A stretch of DNA of 64,000 bases from Saccharothrix sp. HUAS TT1 (GTDB lineage: Bacteria > Actinomycetota > Actinomycetes > Mycobacteriales > Pseudonocardiaceae). Position numbers and translations under genes: made by a program. The DNA lies in contig NZ_CP160453.1 in the NCBI RefSeq assembly GCF_040744945.1, forward strand, positions 2,976,001 to 3,040,000, written 5' to 3'. Below the pieces are notes generated by a model that saw only the letters and a list, made by a program, of their open reading frames with translations, was not told the origin of the DNA and did not search any database. Shown here in pieces: positions 42,659-54,360 of this stretch (the first letter of the stretch is position 1; each line of letters opens with the position of its first letter).

Positions 42659-43408
42659 GTGTCGGTTCCTCCCGAATCACCCGAAGAGGTGACGCAGCGG
42701 ATTCAGCCCATCCGACCGTCCGACACCGCCCCGCTGTGGCGGTCGGAGATCGGGCAGCTGGACTCGCTGCTCGGCCCGCCCACGCCACCACCACCGCCGC
42801 CCGCGCCCGCGCCGCGCTCACGTAAGGGACTGCTGCTCAAGATCGCGGGCCTGCTCGGCGTGGCCGTGGTGTCCGGGCTGGTGTGGCTGGTCGTGATGCC
42901 GGAGGAGACCACGACCGGCACGCCCGCCACCACGTCCGCCAAGGTGGGCGAGTTCGACTTCGCCGCCTCGCCGGACGTGCCCGAGCCGATGAAGGACAGC
43001 GACTGCGCGTCGCACGCCTACGGCCAGACCAAGGCGTTCCTGACCGCGACGCCGTGCCAGCAGCTCACTCGCGCGCTGTACACGACGACCACCCCCGACG
43101 GCATGAAGGTCTACACGTCCGTGTCGGTGGTGCGGATGAAGTCCCCCGAGGACGCCGCGAAGCTGAAGGACCTCACCACGCAGGACGGCACCGGCAACGT
43201 CAACGACCTGGTCAAGGACGGCGCGGTGAAGGTGACGGGCCTGACCACGCTGGGCAACGGCGGCTTCGCGGCCAGGCAGCAGGACCGCGACGTGGTGATC
43301 ATCGAGTCGGACTCGGTGGAGCACGGCCCCGACGAGGCCGCGCACAACCGCCTGATGAAGCGGATCAGCGACGACGCCTTCCGGCTCGCCGCCGACCTGA
43401 ACCCCTGA
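42659..43408 (+). CDS. Membrane-anchored protein with Pro-rich head, unknown function
   Basis: A 249-residue protein: cytoplasmic head with a poly-Pro run ([13 protein letters not shown]), one membrane helix (about 63-84, LLKIAGLLGVAVVSGLVWLVVM), Thr-rich linker and an extracellular domain with two Cys (DCASH and TPCQQL) that could pair. Its layout matches the proteins at 3417, 37172 and 37861, suggesting a lineage-specific envelope family. GTG follows TACCGT by eight bases (leaderless). Confidence 0.8.
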   Translation: MSVPPESPEEVTQRIQPIRPSDTAPLWRSEIGQLDSLLGPPTPPPPPPAPAPRSRKGLLLKIAGLLGVAVVSGLVWLVVMPEETTTGTPATTSAKVGEFDFAASPDVPEPMKDSDCASHAYGQTKAFLTATPCQQLTRALYTTTTPDGMKVYTSVSVVRMKSPEDAAKLKDLTTQDGTGNVNDLVKDGAVKVTGLTTLGNGGFAARQQDRDVVIIESDSVEHGPDEAAHNRLMKRISDDAFRLAADLNP

Positions 43409-43509
43409 CCGGCCCTGACCGGCCCTGACCGGCCCGAACCCCTACCGAGCCGAACCCGATCCGCCCGAACCCCGGTCGGCCCGGACCCCGGTCGGCCCGG
43501 ACCCCGACC
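43405..43509. repeat. Tandem GC-rich repeats in a convergent gap
   Basis: Three copies of CTGACCGGCC (43405-43434) begin at the upstream stop codon. Two exact copies of a 16-bp unit, CCCCGGTCGGCCCGGA, follow at 43470-43501, ending near CCGACC, which can pair with GGTCGG. The region probably serves as a terminator between convergent genes and looks prone to slippage. Confidence 0.7.
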
Positions 43510-43511
43510 GG

Positions 43512-43946
43512 TCAGCCCACCGCCGCGCCCGGCAGCGTGATCGACGCCGGGGTCAGCCCGGCCGCCTTCCGCCACCGCGTCGCCCGCACCGCCGACGCGG
43601 TCAGCGCGTCCAGCGCCGACCGCCGCAGCTCACCGTCGTCGGTCCGCTCCAGCACGCCCCGCCACGCCAGGCACGCGTCCGTCTCCGCCGCGATCAGCGC
43701 CGCGATCGCCGACGCCGCGCTGTCCACCGGCTGGGGCGGCAGGTAGGCGGGCGCGGGCGGCCGGGGCGTGGCGCCCGCGTCGCGCAGCCACCGCTCCGTC
43801 ACGTCCCGGCGCGCCCGGTGCGCGTTCGCGCCGTCGGCCACCGCCGCCTCCTGCTGCGGGCCCGCGATGAACGCGCTGACCAGCCCGTACGTCCACACCG
43901 CCGCGTGCTCGGCGGCCAGCGCCCCCTGCACCGCGTCCACGTTCAC
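43512..43946 (-). CDS. Ferritin-like DUF4439 protein
   Basis: A 144-residue helical protein of the DUF4439 ferritin-like group: [18 protein letters not shown], then a helix with [29 protein letters not shown], and [16 protein letters not shown]. Glu and His positions suit a ferritin-like metal site, but activity is unproven. GTG at 43946 has GGAGG seven bases upstream and overlaps the lipoprotein gene stop by four bases (GTGA). Confidence 0.85.
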   Translation of the reverse strand: MNVDAVQGALAAEHAAVWTYGLVSAFIAGPQQEAAVADGANAHRARRDVTERWLRDAGATPRPPAPAYLPPQPVDSAASAIAALIAAETDACLAWRGVLERTDDGELRRSALDALTASAVRATRWRKAAGLTPASITLPGAAVG

Positions 43947-44386
43947 GACAACGCCTCCACCAGGCTCGCGCACCCGGCCGCCACCGAGGCGACCAACCCC
44001 ACCCGGTGCGGCTCCGCCGACGCCACCAGGTCACCCGCCTGCTTCTGGGCCGCCTGCAGCGCGGGCGCCAGCGACTCCCGCGACGCGCCCGCCGGCGGCG
44101 CCACCGGCGCCGACGTGGTCGGCGGCGCGGACGAGCCCGGCACCCTCGGCGTGGCCCGGTCCACCTCCGCCTGCAGCCGGGCGGCGTGCTCGGTGCGCGC
44201 GGCGGCCGTCTCGGTCGCGCCGACGGCGGTGGCCAGCGCGGCGTCCGACAGCGCCGACCGCACCAGCTCGGCCAGCGGGTCCGGCGGCGGTGGAGGGGGT
44301 GGTGGTGTGGTGCACGCGACTGCCAGCGGCGCCGTGGCCGCCGCCAGCAGCACTCCGCGCCTGCTGAGCGCCGTTCTTCCGATCAC
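43943..44386 (-). CDS. Putative Tat-exported lipoprotein
   Basis: A 147-residue protein. The N-terminus has a twin-arginine segment ([15 protein letters not shown]) and a lipobox LAVAC, followed by a poly-Pro run and an Ala-rich helical region with a late Cys ([11 protein letters not shown]). It is probably an outer-face membrane lipoprotein exported folded, possibly with the ferritin-like partner. GTG at 44386 follows CAGGAT by eight bases (leaderless). It is the first gene of a two-gene operon and divergent from rimP. Confidence 0.8.
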   Translation of the reverse strand: MIGRTALSRRGVLLAAATAPLAVACTTPPPPPPPPDPLAELVRSALSDAALATAVGATETAAARTEHAARLQAEVDRATPRVPGSSAPPTTSAPVAPPAGASRESLAPALQAAQKQAGDLVASAEPHRVGLVASVAAGCASLVEALS

Positions 44387-44534
44387 GTGTTCCGATCCTG
44401 CCAGAGCGGGCCGATCGCCCGTGGGACGTGGGAGGCCGCCGAACCAGATAGTCTGGGCGACCACGGCCGGCGAAGTGCAGCGTCGGCCGGGGTTGCCGTG
44501 CCCTCTGCACTCGAAGAGAACTTGGAGTCACCAC

Positions 44535-45059
44535 GTGTCCAGCCCGCCGCGCGGAGAACTCGCCGCGCAGCTAGCACCCGTCGTGCGGGAGGCGGTCGAG
44601 GCCATCGGCTTCGACCTGGAACTGCTCGACGTGAACCAGGCTGGGCGTCGCAGGCTGGTCAAGGTGGTCGTGGACGGCGACGAGGGGATCGGGCTGGACG
44701 AGGTGGCGCAGGCCAGCCGCGCCGTGTCCGCCGCCCTCGACGCCCACGAGCACCTGATCGCCGGGCCGTACACGCTAGAGGTCACCTCGCCCGGCGCGGA
44801 CCGCCCGCTCACCAAGCCACGCCACTGGGCGCGCAACCGGCTGCGCCTGGTGAAGGTCAAGCAGCCGGAGCAGGTCGAGTGGTTCGGCCGCGTCGGCGAC
44901 GCCGACGACACCGGCGTCGTGCTGCTGGTCAAGGGCGAGCTGCGCCGCGTCGAGTACCGGACGATCGAGCGCGCCGTCGTCGAAGTCGAGTTCAAGCAGC
45001 CCCCGGTCGAAGAGCTCGCGCTCCTCGAGGGCAAGCACCTGAAGGAGGAGTCGGAGTGA
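44535..45059 (+). CDS. rimP: Ribosome maturation factor RimP
   Basis: A 174-residue 30S assembly factor. The N-domain has [31 protein letters not shown] and the family motif [23 protein letters not shown]; the C-domain is an SH3-like barrel. GTG has GGAG seven bases upstream. It overlaps nusA by four bases and opens the classical rimP-nusA-ylxR-infB-rbfA operon. A likely -10 (TAGTCT) lies about 80 bases upstream. Confidence 0.95.
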   Translation: MSSPPRGELAAQLAPVVREAVEAIGFDLELLDVNQAGRRRLVKVVVDGDEGIGLDEVAQASRAVSAALDAHEHLIAGPYTLEVTSPGADRPLTKPRHWARNRLRLVKVKQPEQVEWFGRVGDADDTGVVLLVKGELRRVEYRTIERAVVEVEFKQPPVEELALLEGKHLKEESE

Positions 45060-46078
45060 ACGTCGACATCGCCGCTCTCAGGGCGATCGAACGGGACAAG
45101 GACATCCCCTTCGACACCGTCCTCGAAGCCATCGAGACCGCCCTGCTGACCGCCTACAAGCACACCGACGGGCACCACTCGCACTCCCGCGTCGAGATCG
45201 ACCGCAAGACCGGCGTGGTGCGGGTGCTGGCCCAGGAGCTGAACCCCGACGGCACGGTGGCCGAGGAGTGGGACGACACCCCCGAGGGGTTCGGCCGCAT
45301 CGCCGCCACCACCGCCCGCCAGGTCATCCTCCAGCGCCTGCGCGACGCCGAGCACGAGCGCACGTTCGGCGAGTTCTCCGCGAAGGAGGGCGAGATCATC
45401 GCCGGCGTGGTGCAGCGCGACGCCCGCGCCAACGCCCGCGGCATGGTCGTGGTCCAGATCGGCGACACCGAGGGCGTGCTGCCGCCCGCCGAGCAGGTGC
45501 CCGGCGAGTCCTACGAGCACGGCTCGCGGCTCAAGTGCTACGTCGTCGGCGTCTCCCGCGGCGCGCGCGGCCCGCAGATCACCCTTTCGCGCACGCACCC
45601 GAACCTGGTGCGCCGGCTGTTCGCGCTGGAGGTGCCCGAGATCGCCGACGGCACCGTGGAGATCCCCGCGGTGGCACGTGAGGCAGGTCACCGTTCGAAG
45701 ATCGCGGTCCGCACGACGGTGTCCGGCGTCAACGCCAAGGGCGCCTGCATCGGCCCCATGGGGGCACGTGTGCGCAACGTCATGAGCGAGCTGGCCGGCG
45801 AGAAGATCGACATCATCGACCACTCCGACGACCCCGCCACGTTCGTCGGGAATGCCTTGTCACCGGCGAAGGTTGTATCCGTGCGGGTGCTCGACGAGCG
45901 CGCCAAGACGGCACGGGTCGTGGTCCCGGACTTCCAGCTCTCCCTCGCCATCGGCAAGGAGGGCCAGAACGCCCGGTTGGCCGCCCGGCTCACCGGCTGG
46001 CGCATCGACATCCGCAGTGATGCGGAGGCCGGCGGGTCCGCTCCGGCGGGCGCGGCGACATCCGGTTCGGCTGAATAG
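45056..46078 (+). CDS. nusA: Transcription termination/antitermination factor NusA
   Basis: A 340-residue RNA-polymerase-associated factor. Domain order is the N-terminal RNAP-binding domain ([22 protein letters not shown]), S1 ([13 protein letters not shown]), KH1 ([35 protein letters not shown]) and KH2 ([21 protein letters not shown]). The C-terminal acidic repeats of proteobacterial NusA are absent, as in other actinobacteria. GTG overlaps rimP by four bases. Confidence 0.97.
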   Translation: MNVDIAALRAIERDKDIPFDTVLEAIETALLTAYKHTDGHHSHSRVEIDRKTGVVRVLAQELNPDGTVAEEWDDTPEGFGRIAATTARQVILQRLRDAEHERTFGEFSAKEGEIIAGVVQRDARANARGMVVVQIGDTEGVLPPAEQVPGESYEHGSRLKCYVVGVSRGARGPQITLSRTHPNLVRRLFALEVPEIADGTVEIPAVAREAGHRSKIAVRTTVSGVNAKGACIGPMGARVRNVMSELAGEKIDIIDHSDDPATFVGNALSPAKVVSVRVLDERAKTARVVVPDFQLSLAIGKEGQNARLAARLTGWRIDIRSDAEAGGSAPAGAATSGSAE

Positions 46079-46100
46079 GCAACAGGGGATAGACTTCTCA

Positions 46101-46445
46101 GTGGTTCAACGTCGGGGATCGGATCCCACGCACATCGGCCCGGTTCGTACGTGCATCGGATGCCGCGCTCGGACGTTGCCCTCCGAGCTGCTGCGCGTGG
46201 TGGTCGTGGACGGGACCGTGGTCCCGGACGCACGACGGCGGTTGCCCGGTAGGGGAGCATGGCTGCACCCCGATCCGGACTGCCTCCGCAACGCCGAGAA
46301 GCGCCGGGCGTTCCCCAGGGCCTTCCGGGTCCAGGGGGCGCTCGACGTGGAACGCGTCCGCGGTCATCTCGAGCGGTGTGGGCAGGAGGTCGCGGGATCG
46401 CCCCGTGACCAGCAGGAAGCAAGGAAGCAGGTCGACCCGTCATGA
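46101..46445 (+). CDS. ylxR: YlxR family RNA-binding/regulatory protein (DUF448)
   Basis: A 114-residue YlxR protein: PVRTCIGCRARTLPSELLRVV with two Cys, RRLPGRGAWLHPDPDCLRNAEKRRAFPRAFR. Homologues bind RNA or DNA and can affect RNase P or gene expression. The start is GTG, 22 bases after nusA. TAGACT five bases before it could also drive a leaderless transcript. Followed by infB after an 88-bp gap. Confidence 0.9.
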   Translation: MVQRRGSDPTHIGPVRTCIGCRARTLPSELLRVVVVDGTVVPDARRRLPGRGAWLHPDPDCLRNAEKRRAFPRAFRVQGALDVERVRGHLERCGQEVAGSPRDQQEARKQVDPS

Positions 46446-46533
46446 GTCAGCCGTGAAGCTGAAGACATGAACGCGCGACGTTAGGACGAGGTCGACGGGA
46501 CTTGCCCGCCGGCCTCCCTCACAGAGGAGTGCA

Positions 46534-49602
<3,069 letters not shown>

Positions 49603-49621
49603 TCGTCCTCGACAGCGGCGC

Positions 49622-49645
49622 GGGGCCGTCCCTCGGGACGGCCCC
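49622..49645 (+). terminator. Hairpin after infB
   Basis: A 10-bp perfect GC-rich stem (49622-49631 with 49636-49645) and a 4-base loop lie 20 bases after the infB stop, followed by GCCCCTTC. It probably ends or attenuates the rimP-infB transcript. Confidence 0.75.
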
Positions 49646-49672
49646 GCCCCTTCAACCCCCGGGTGATGAATC

Positions 49673-49969
49673 GTGTTCGTGGGTGTCCTTGAGCTGGACG
49701 TGCTGCTCGGCGACGTCCACTCGTTGAAGCAGAAGCGGTCGGTGGTCAAGCCGGTCGTGGCCGAGCTGCGCCGGAAGTTCGAGGTGTCCGCCGCCGAGGC
49801 GGGCCACCTGGACCTGCACCGCCGCGCGCTGATCGGAGTGGCGGCGGTCGCCGCCGAAGCCGAGCATGTGAGGGACTTGATGGCCGCCTGCGAGCGGCTG
49901 GTGGCCGGACGGCCCGAACTGGAACTTCTCTCCGCCCGACACCGGTTGGTCGGGTCGGAGGACGACTAG
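49673..49969 (+). CDS. DUF503 protein (YlxP-like)
   Basis: A 98-residue DUF503 protein: FVGVLELDVLLGDVHSLKQKRSVVKPVVAELRRKFEVSAAEAG. It always sits between infB and rbfA in Gram-positive bacteria and is presumed to act in ribosome biogenesis. The start is GTG; its region has GGGTGATG upstream as a weak ribosome-binding site. Confidence 0.9.
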   Translation: MFVGVLELDVLLGDVHSLKQKRSVVKPVVAELRRKFEVSAAEAGHLDLHRRALIGVAAVAAEAEHVRDLMAACERLVAGRPELELLSARHRLVGSEDD

Positions 49970-50017
49970 CAGACGTCGCCCCCGGGCGGCGGATCGCAAC
50001 GACAGGAGGGGAGCGCC

Positions 50018-50467
50018 GTGGCCGACCAGGCACGGGCTCGCAAGCTGGCCAAGCGGATCTCGCAGATCGTGGCTTCCGCGTTGGAGCACGAGGTGAAGGA
50101 CCCGCGGCTGGCGCGCGTCACCATCACCGACACGAGGGTGACCGGCGACCTGCACGACGCGACGATCTACTACACCGTGCTCGGCGAGCGGTTGGACTCC
50201 GAGCCGGACCTCGCCGGCGCCGCGGCGGCGCTGGAGAAGGCCAAGGGCGTGCTGCGCACCATGGTCGGCCAGCAGACCGGCGTCCGGTTCACGCCGACCC
50301 TGACGTTCGTCACCGACACCGTGCCCGCCGAGGCGGCCCGGATGGACGAGCTGCTGGCGAAGGCGCGGGAGCTGGACGCCGAGGTGGCGCGCATCGCGTC
50401 CGGGGCCGAACCCGCGGGTGAGCCCGACCCGTACAAGCCTCCGCGCGAGGCCGAGGACGCCGACTAG
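50018..50467 (+). CDS. rbfA: 30S ribosome-binding factor A
   Basis: A 149-residue KH-type assembly factor for late 30S maturation: [63 protein letters not shown]. An acidic C-terminal tail follows. GTG has AGGAGGGGAG just upstream. The stop codon TAG is part of a TAGCGT -10 for the next gene. Confidence 0.95.
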   Translation: MADQARARKLAKRISQIVASALEHEVKDPRLARVTITDTRVTGDLHDATIYYTVLGERLDSEPDLAGAAAALEKAKGVLRTMVGQQTGVRFTPTLTFVTDTVPAEAARMDELLAKARELDAEVARIASGAEPAGEPDPYKPPREAEDAD

Positions 50468-50477
50468 CGTTCTCGCC

Positions 50478-51491
50478 GTGCACAACGATCCGAACCTGAA
50501 CCCGGTCGAGTCCGACCTGGACGCCGACCTCGCCGCGGCGGCCCGCGTCCTGTCCACCGCCACCGACGTCACCCTGCTGGCACACGTGAACCCCGACGCG
50601 GACGCGTTGGGCAGCGCGTTGGCGCTCGGGCTGGCGCTGCACCGCCGCGGCGCGGTGGTGCGGGTGTCGTTCGGCGCGCCGGACGAGGTGCCGGAGACGT
50701 TGCGCGACCTGGACGTGGCGGGCCTGCTGGTGCCCGCCTCGGAGGTGCCCGCCGCGCCGCCGGTGCTGGTGGCGCTGGACGCGGGCAGCGTCGGGCGGCT
50801 CGGGCCGCTGGGCGACCGGGTGTCCACCGCCGGTGTGGTCGTGGTGCTGGACCACCACGTGTCGAACCCGCGGTTCGGGCACGTGAACGTGGTGGACGAC
50901 CGGGCCGAGGCGACGGCGATCGTGGTGCTGCGGCTGCTCGACGCGCTGGGCGTGGAGCTGGACGAGCCGGTGGCCCGGTGCGTCTACGCGGGCCTGGTGA
51001 CGGACACGCGGTCGTTCCGGCACGCGTCCGCGTCCACGCACGAGGTGGCGGCCCGGCTGCTCGCGGCCGGGGTGGACGCCGAGGCGGTGGCCCGGCCGCT
51101 GATGGACTCTCACCCGTTCGGGTACCTCGGGATGCTGGCGAAGGTGCTCGGTCGGGCGTGCCTGGAGCGCGACGCGGCGGGCGGGCTGGGGTTCGTGCAC
51201 GCCGTCGTGACGCTGGAGGACGCCTCCGGGCTGCGGCCCGAGGAGGTGGAGAGCGTGGTCGACCTGGTGCGCACCACGTCCGAGGCCGAGGTGGCGGCGG
51301 TGCTGAAGGAGCTGCGGCCGTCGACGTGGTCGGTGTCGTTGCGCGCGGTGCGGGACGTCGACGTGCGGGAGGTGGCGCAGGTGCTCGGCGGTGGCGGCCA
51401 CCGGCTGGCCGCGGGCTTCACCGCGACCGGCTCGGCCGACGACGTGCTGACCGCCCTGCGGGCCGCCCTGGAGACGGTCACCGCGTCCTGA
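50478..51491 (+). CDS. nrnA: DHH/DHHA1 phosphoesterase, nanoRNase/pAp phosphatase
   Basis: A 337-residue DHH-family enzyme that degrades very short RNAs and 3'-phosphoadenosine-5'-phosphate. The N-domain has LLAHVNPDADALGSALAL and VVLDHHVSNPRFG (DHH motif); the C-terminal DHHA1 domain has GGGGHRLAAGFTATG. GTG at 50478 follows TAGCGT by seven bases, indicating a leaderless internal promoter. It belongs with rbfA and truB in the conserved order. Confidence 0.94.
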   Translation: MHNDPNLNPVESDLDADLAAAARVLSTATDVTLLAHVNPDADALGSALALGLALHRRGAVVRVSFGAPDEVPETLRDLDVAGLLVPASEVPAAPPVLVALDAGSVGRLGPLGDRVSTAGVVVVLDHHVSNPRFGHVNVVDDRAEATAIVVLRLLDALGVELDEPVARCVYAGLVTDTRSFRHASASTHEVAARLLAAGVDAEAVARPLMDSHPFGYLGMLAKVLGRACLERDAAGGLGFVHAVVTLEDASGLRPEEVESVVDLVRTTSEAEVAAVLKELRPSTWSVSLRAVRDVDVREVAQVLGGGGHRLAAGFTATGSADDVLTALRAALETVTAS

Positions 51492-51597
51492 GCGTTGAAT
51501 CCAGGCGCCCTGAACGCAGGACTCCCGTGGCCTGGGCGTAGGACTCTCGCGAGAGTCGTACGTTGGGCGGGCGAGAGTCCGGCGTTCGGGGGGGAGT
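51490..51597. repeat. REP-like palindromic intergenic element
   Basis: The 108-bp gap holds a perfect 16-bp palindrome, GACTCTCGCGAGAGTC (51542-51557), and related pieces GGACTCCCG (51523) and GCGAGAGTCCGGCG (51571). A near-palindrome CAGGCGCCCTG (51502-51512) precedes them. The pattern of AGGACTC and GAGAGTC half-sites on both strands looks like a genomic interspersed repeat rather than a single operator. Confidence 0.6.
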
Positions 51598-51601
51598 GCG
51601 G

Positions 51602-52903
51602 GTGGAGGACCGGGTTCCGGCGCGGCGGGTGGTCGGGTTGGCCGCGCCCGCGCTGGTGGTGCTGGCTGCCGAGCCGCTGTACGTGCTGGTGGACACGGCC
51701 GTCGTCGGCCACCTCGGCGGGCTGCCGCTGGCCGGGCTGGCGCTGGGCGGCGTGCTGTTCACGCAGGTCGCGACCCAGTTGACGTTCCTGTCCTACGGCA
51801 CGACCGCGCGCACGGCCCGGCTGTTCGGCGCGGGGCGGCGGGCGGAGGCGGTGGAGGAGGGCGTCCAGGCGACGTGGCTCGCGCTGGCCGTCGGCGCGCT
51901 GGTGATCGTGCTGGGCCAGCTGCTGGCCGGTCCCGCCGCACGGCTGCTGGCCGGTGGCGGCGAGGTGGCCGACAACGCCGTCTCCTGGCTGCGGATCGCG
52001 TTGTTCGGCGCACCGTTCGTGCTGGTCACGATGGCCGGCAACGGCTGGATGCGCGGTGTCCAGGACACCCGCCGCCCGCTGCGGTACGTGCTGGTCGGCA
52101 ACGGCATCTCGGCCGTGCTGTGCCCGGCGCTGGTGCACGGCGCGCACTGGGGCCTGGAGGGCTCGGCGGTCGCGAACGTGGTCGCGCAGGTGCTGTCGGC
52201 CGGGTTGTTCTTCAAGGCGCTGCGCTCGGAGCGGGTGGGCTTGCGGCCGGACTGGCGGCGGATGCGCGCGCAGCTCGGCCTCGGTCGGGACCTGGTGCTG
52301 CGCAGCCTCGCGTTCCAGGCGTGCTTCCTGTCGGCCGCCTCGGTGGCCGCGCGCACGTCGGTCGGCGCGGTGGGCGCGCACCAGGTGGTGCTGCAGCTGT
52401 GGACGTTCCTCGCGCTCGTGCTGGACTCGCTGGCGATCGCCGCGCAGTCGATCATCGGCGCGGCGCTGGGCGCGGAACGCCGGGAGCAGGCGCGGCGGTT
52501 CGCCTGGCAGGTGACCGGCTACGGGCTGTGGTTCGGCGTGCTGCTCGGCGTCGTGTTCGCCGCGCTGTCCGGCCCGCTGCCGCTGGTGTTCACCTCCGAC
52601 CGGGCGGTGCTGGACGAGATCCCGCACGCCTGGTGGTTCTTCGTCGGGTTGCAGCCGGTCGCCGGGGTGGTGTTCGCGCTGGACGGCGTGCTGCTCGGCG
52701 CCGGTGACGCGAAGTTCCTGCGGACCGCGACGCTGGCCGCGGCGGCGCTGGGGTTCCTGCCGCTGGTGTGGGCGTCGGCGGTGTTCGACTGGGGCCTGGT
52801 CGGGATCTGGAGCGGGCTGTCGGCGTTCATGGTGCTGCGCCTGGCGCTGGTGCTGGCGCGCACCAGGTCGGGGGAGTGGGCGCGGGTCGGCGCGGTGTGG
52901 TGA
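51602..52903 (+). CDS. MATE family efflux transporter
   Basis: A 433-residue transporter with about 12 membrane helices of the DinF-like MATE branch. Typical segments are LAAPALVVLAAEPLYVLVDTAVVGHLG in helix one, GNGWMRGVQDTRRPL, and AIAAQSIIGAALGAERREQARR. It probably exports drugs or metabolites using a sodium or proton gradient. GTG at 51602 has GGGGGGAG six bases upstream. In many actinobacteria a DinF-like gene also follows nrnA. Confidence 0.93.
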   Translation: MEDRVPARRVVGLAAPALVVLAAEPLYVLVDTAVVGHLGGLPLAGLALGGVLFTQVATQLTFLSYGTTARTARLFGAGRRAEAVEEGVQATWLALAVGALVIVLGQLLAGPAARLLAGGGEVADNAVSWLRIALFGAPFVLVTMAGNGWMRGVQDTRRPLRYVLVGNGISAVLCPALVHGAHWGLEGSAVANVVAQVLSAGLFFKALRSERVGLRPDWRRMRAQLGLGRDLVLRSLAFQACFLSAASVAARTSVGAVGAHQVVLQLWTFLALVLDSLAIAAQSIIGAALGAERREQARRFAWQVTGYGLWFGVLLGVVFAALSGPLPLVFTSDRAVLDEIPHAWWFFVGLQPVAGVVFALDGVLLGAGDAKFLRTATLAAAALGFLPLVWASAVFDWGLVGIWSGLSAFMVLRLALVLARTRSGEWARVGAVW

Positions 52904-52938
52904 CCCGTCGACTGTGGTGAGGGGCACGCCGGGAATCG

Positions 52939-52967
52939 TTAACAGTAGGCAACTGTTTGTCGATACT
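52939..52967 (+). promoter_or_regulatory. MFS promoter with overlapping dyad operator
   Basis: TTAACA (52939-52944) and GATACT (52962-52967) are 17 bases apart. The perfect dyad AACAGT-AGGCA-ACTGTT (52941-52957) covers the -35 and most of the spacer. This is a clear repressor-controlled promoter for the MFS gene. Confidence 0.68.
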
Positions 52968-53005
52968 GGGAGTGCCGCCGCACGGAACAGCCGAGGAGAC
53001 CCGCC

Positions 53006-54349
53006 TTGCCGGTCGATCGCGCCACGGGACGAGCGTGGCTGATCTGGTCGACCGCCGTCGTCGTCTACGTCGCCGCGCTGTTCCACCGCACCTCGTTGGG
53101 CGTGGCCAGCCTGGAGGCGGGCGACCGCTTCGCCGTCGGACCGGCCGCGCTCGGCACGTTCACCGTGCTGCAGATCGGCCTCTACGCGCTGATGCAGATC
53201 CCCACCGGCCTGCTGGTGGACCGCTTCGGCCCGCGCCGCGTGCTGACCGCCGCCGCCCTGCTGATGGGCGTCGGCCAGGTCCTGTTCGCGCTCGCCGACT
53301 CCTACCCCCTCGGCCTGGCCGCGCGCGCCGTGCTCGGCGTCGGCGACGCCATGACGTGGGTCAGCGTGCTGCGGCTGGCCGCCGCCCACTTCCCGCCCCG
53401 CCGGTTCACCCTGGTCATGACGCTGTCGGCGGCGCTGGGCGGCGCGGGCAACCTGGTCGCGACCGTGCCGCTGACGCTGCTGCTGGACAACGCGGGCTGG
53501 ACGGCGACGTTCCTGGCCGCCGGCCTGGTGACGGCGCTGTACTCGGTGGTGGTCGCGTGGCGGGTGCGCGAGGTGCCCGACGGCGTGCCGCAGCCGGTGG
53601 TCGAGCCCGTGCCGCTGCGCTCGGTCGGCGCGAAGGTGCGCGGCGCGTGGCGCGAGCCGAGCACCCGGCTCGGGTTCTGGGTGCACTTCACGTCGATGTC
53701 CGCGCCCGCGGTGCTCGGCCTGCTGTGGGGGTTCCCGTACCTGGTCGAGGCGCAGGGCCTGTCACGGCCGTCGGCGTCGGCGGTGCTGAGCACGCTGGTG
53801 CTGGTGGCGATCGTGGTCGGGCCGGTGCTGGGCACGGTCATCGGCAGCCGGCCCGAGTGGCGGATGCCGATCGTCGGCTCCTACCTGGCCGTGGCCGTGC
53901 TGTGCTGGGCGGTGCTGCTCGGCTGGCCGGGCGGCGTGCTGCCGACGCCCGTGCTGTACGCGGTGTTCGCGGTGCTGGCGGTGGGCAACCCGGTGTCCGG
54001 CGTGGCGTTCGCGCTGGTCCGCGACTACAACCCGATCCACCGGGTGAGCACGGCGACCGGCGTGGCCAACGTGGGCGGCTTCGGCGCCGTCACGTTCACC
54101 GCGCTCGCCGTCGGCGTGCTGCTGGACGTGGTCGAACCCGCCGTCGCCGCGCCGCAGGCGTACCGGATCGCGTTGCTGTCGGTGGTCGCCGTGCTGCTGG
54201 TAGGCGTGTGGCGCACGGTCGTGTGGTGGCGTCGCGCGCGTGCCGCAGTGTTCGCGGCCGAGGACCGCGGCGAGGCCGTGCCGGTGCAGCTCCGCCGCCG
54301 GCGCTGGGACGTGGGCCGAGCCGACGAGCGGAGTTTGGTCGAGGCTTAG
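53006..54349 (+). CDS. MFS transporter
   Basis: A 447-residue major facilitator with 12 predicted helices. The helix 2-3 loop motif is GLLVDRFGPRRVL, and LGVGDAMTWVSVLRL in helix four resembles nitrate/organic-anion MFS members. The C-terminal 40 residues are charged and cytoplasmic. The substrate is unknown. TTG at 53006 is used, with GAGGAG seven bases upstream. Its own dyad-controlled promoter lies just ahead. It ends 11 bases before truB. Confidence 0.92.
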   Translation: MPVDRATGRAWLIWSTAVVVYVAALFHRTSLGVASLEAGDRFAVGPAALGTFTVLQIGLYALMQIPTGLLVDRFGPRRVLTAAALLMGVGQVLFALADSYPLGLAARAVLGVGDAMTWVSVLRLAAAHFPPRRFTLVMTLSAALGGAGNLVATVPLTLLLDNAGWTATFLAAGLVTALYSVVVAWRVREVPDGVPQPVVEPVPLRSVGAKVRGAWREPSTRLGFWVHFTSMSAPAVLGLLWGFPYLVEAQGLSRPSASAVLSTLVLVAIVVGPVLGTVIGSRPEWRMPIVGSYLAVAVLCWAVLLGWPGGVLPTPVLYAVFAVLAVGNPVSGVAFALVRDYNPIHRVSTATGVANVGGFGAVTFTALAVGVLLDVVEPAVAAPQAYRIALLSVVAVLLVGVWRTVVWWRRARAAVFAAEDRGEAVPVQLRRRRWDVGRADERSLVEA

Positions 54350-54360
54350 GATCCTCCACC

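Noticed and set aside
43405..43509. Tandem repeats considered as a CRISPR array
   Set aside because: Units are 10 and 16 bp, directly adjacent, without spacers or cas genes.
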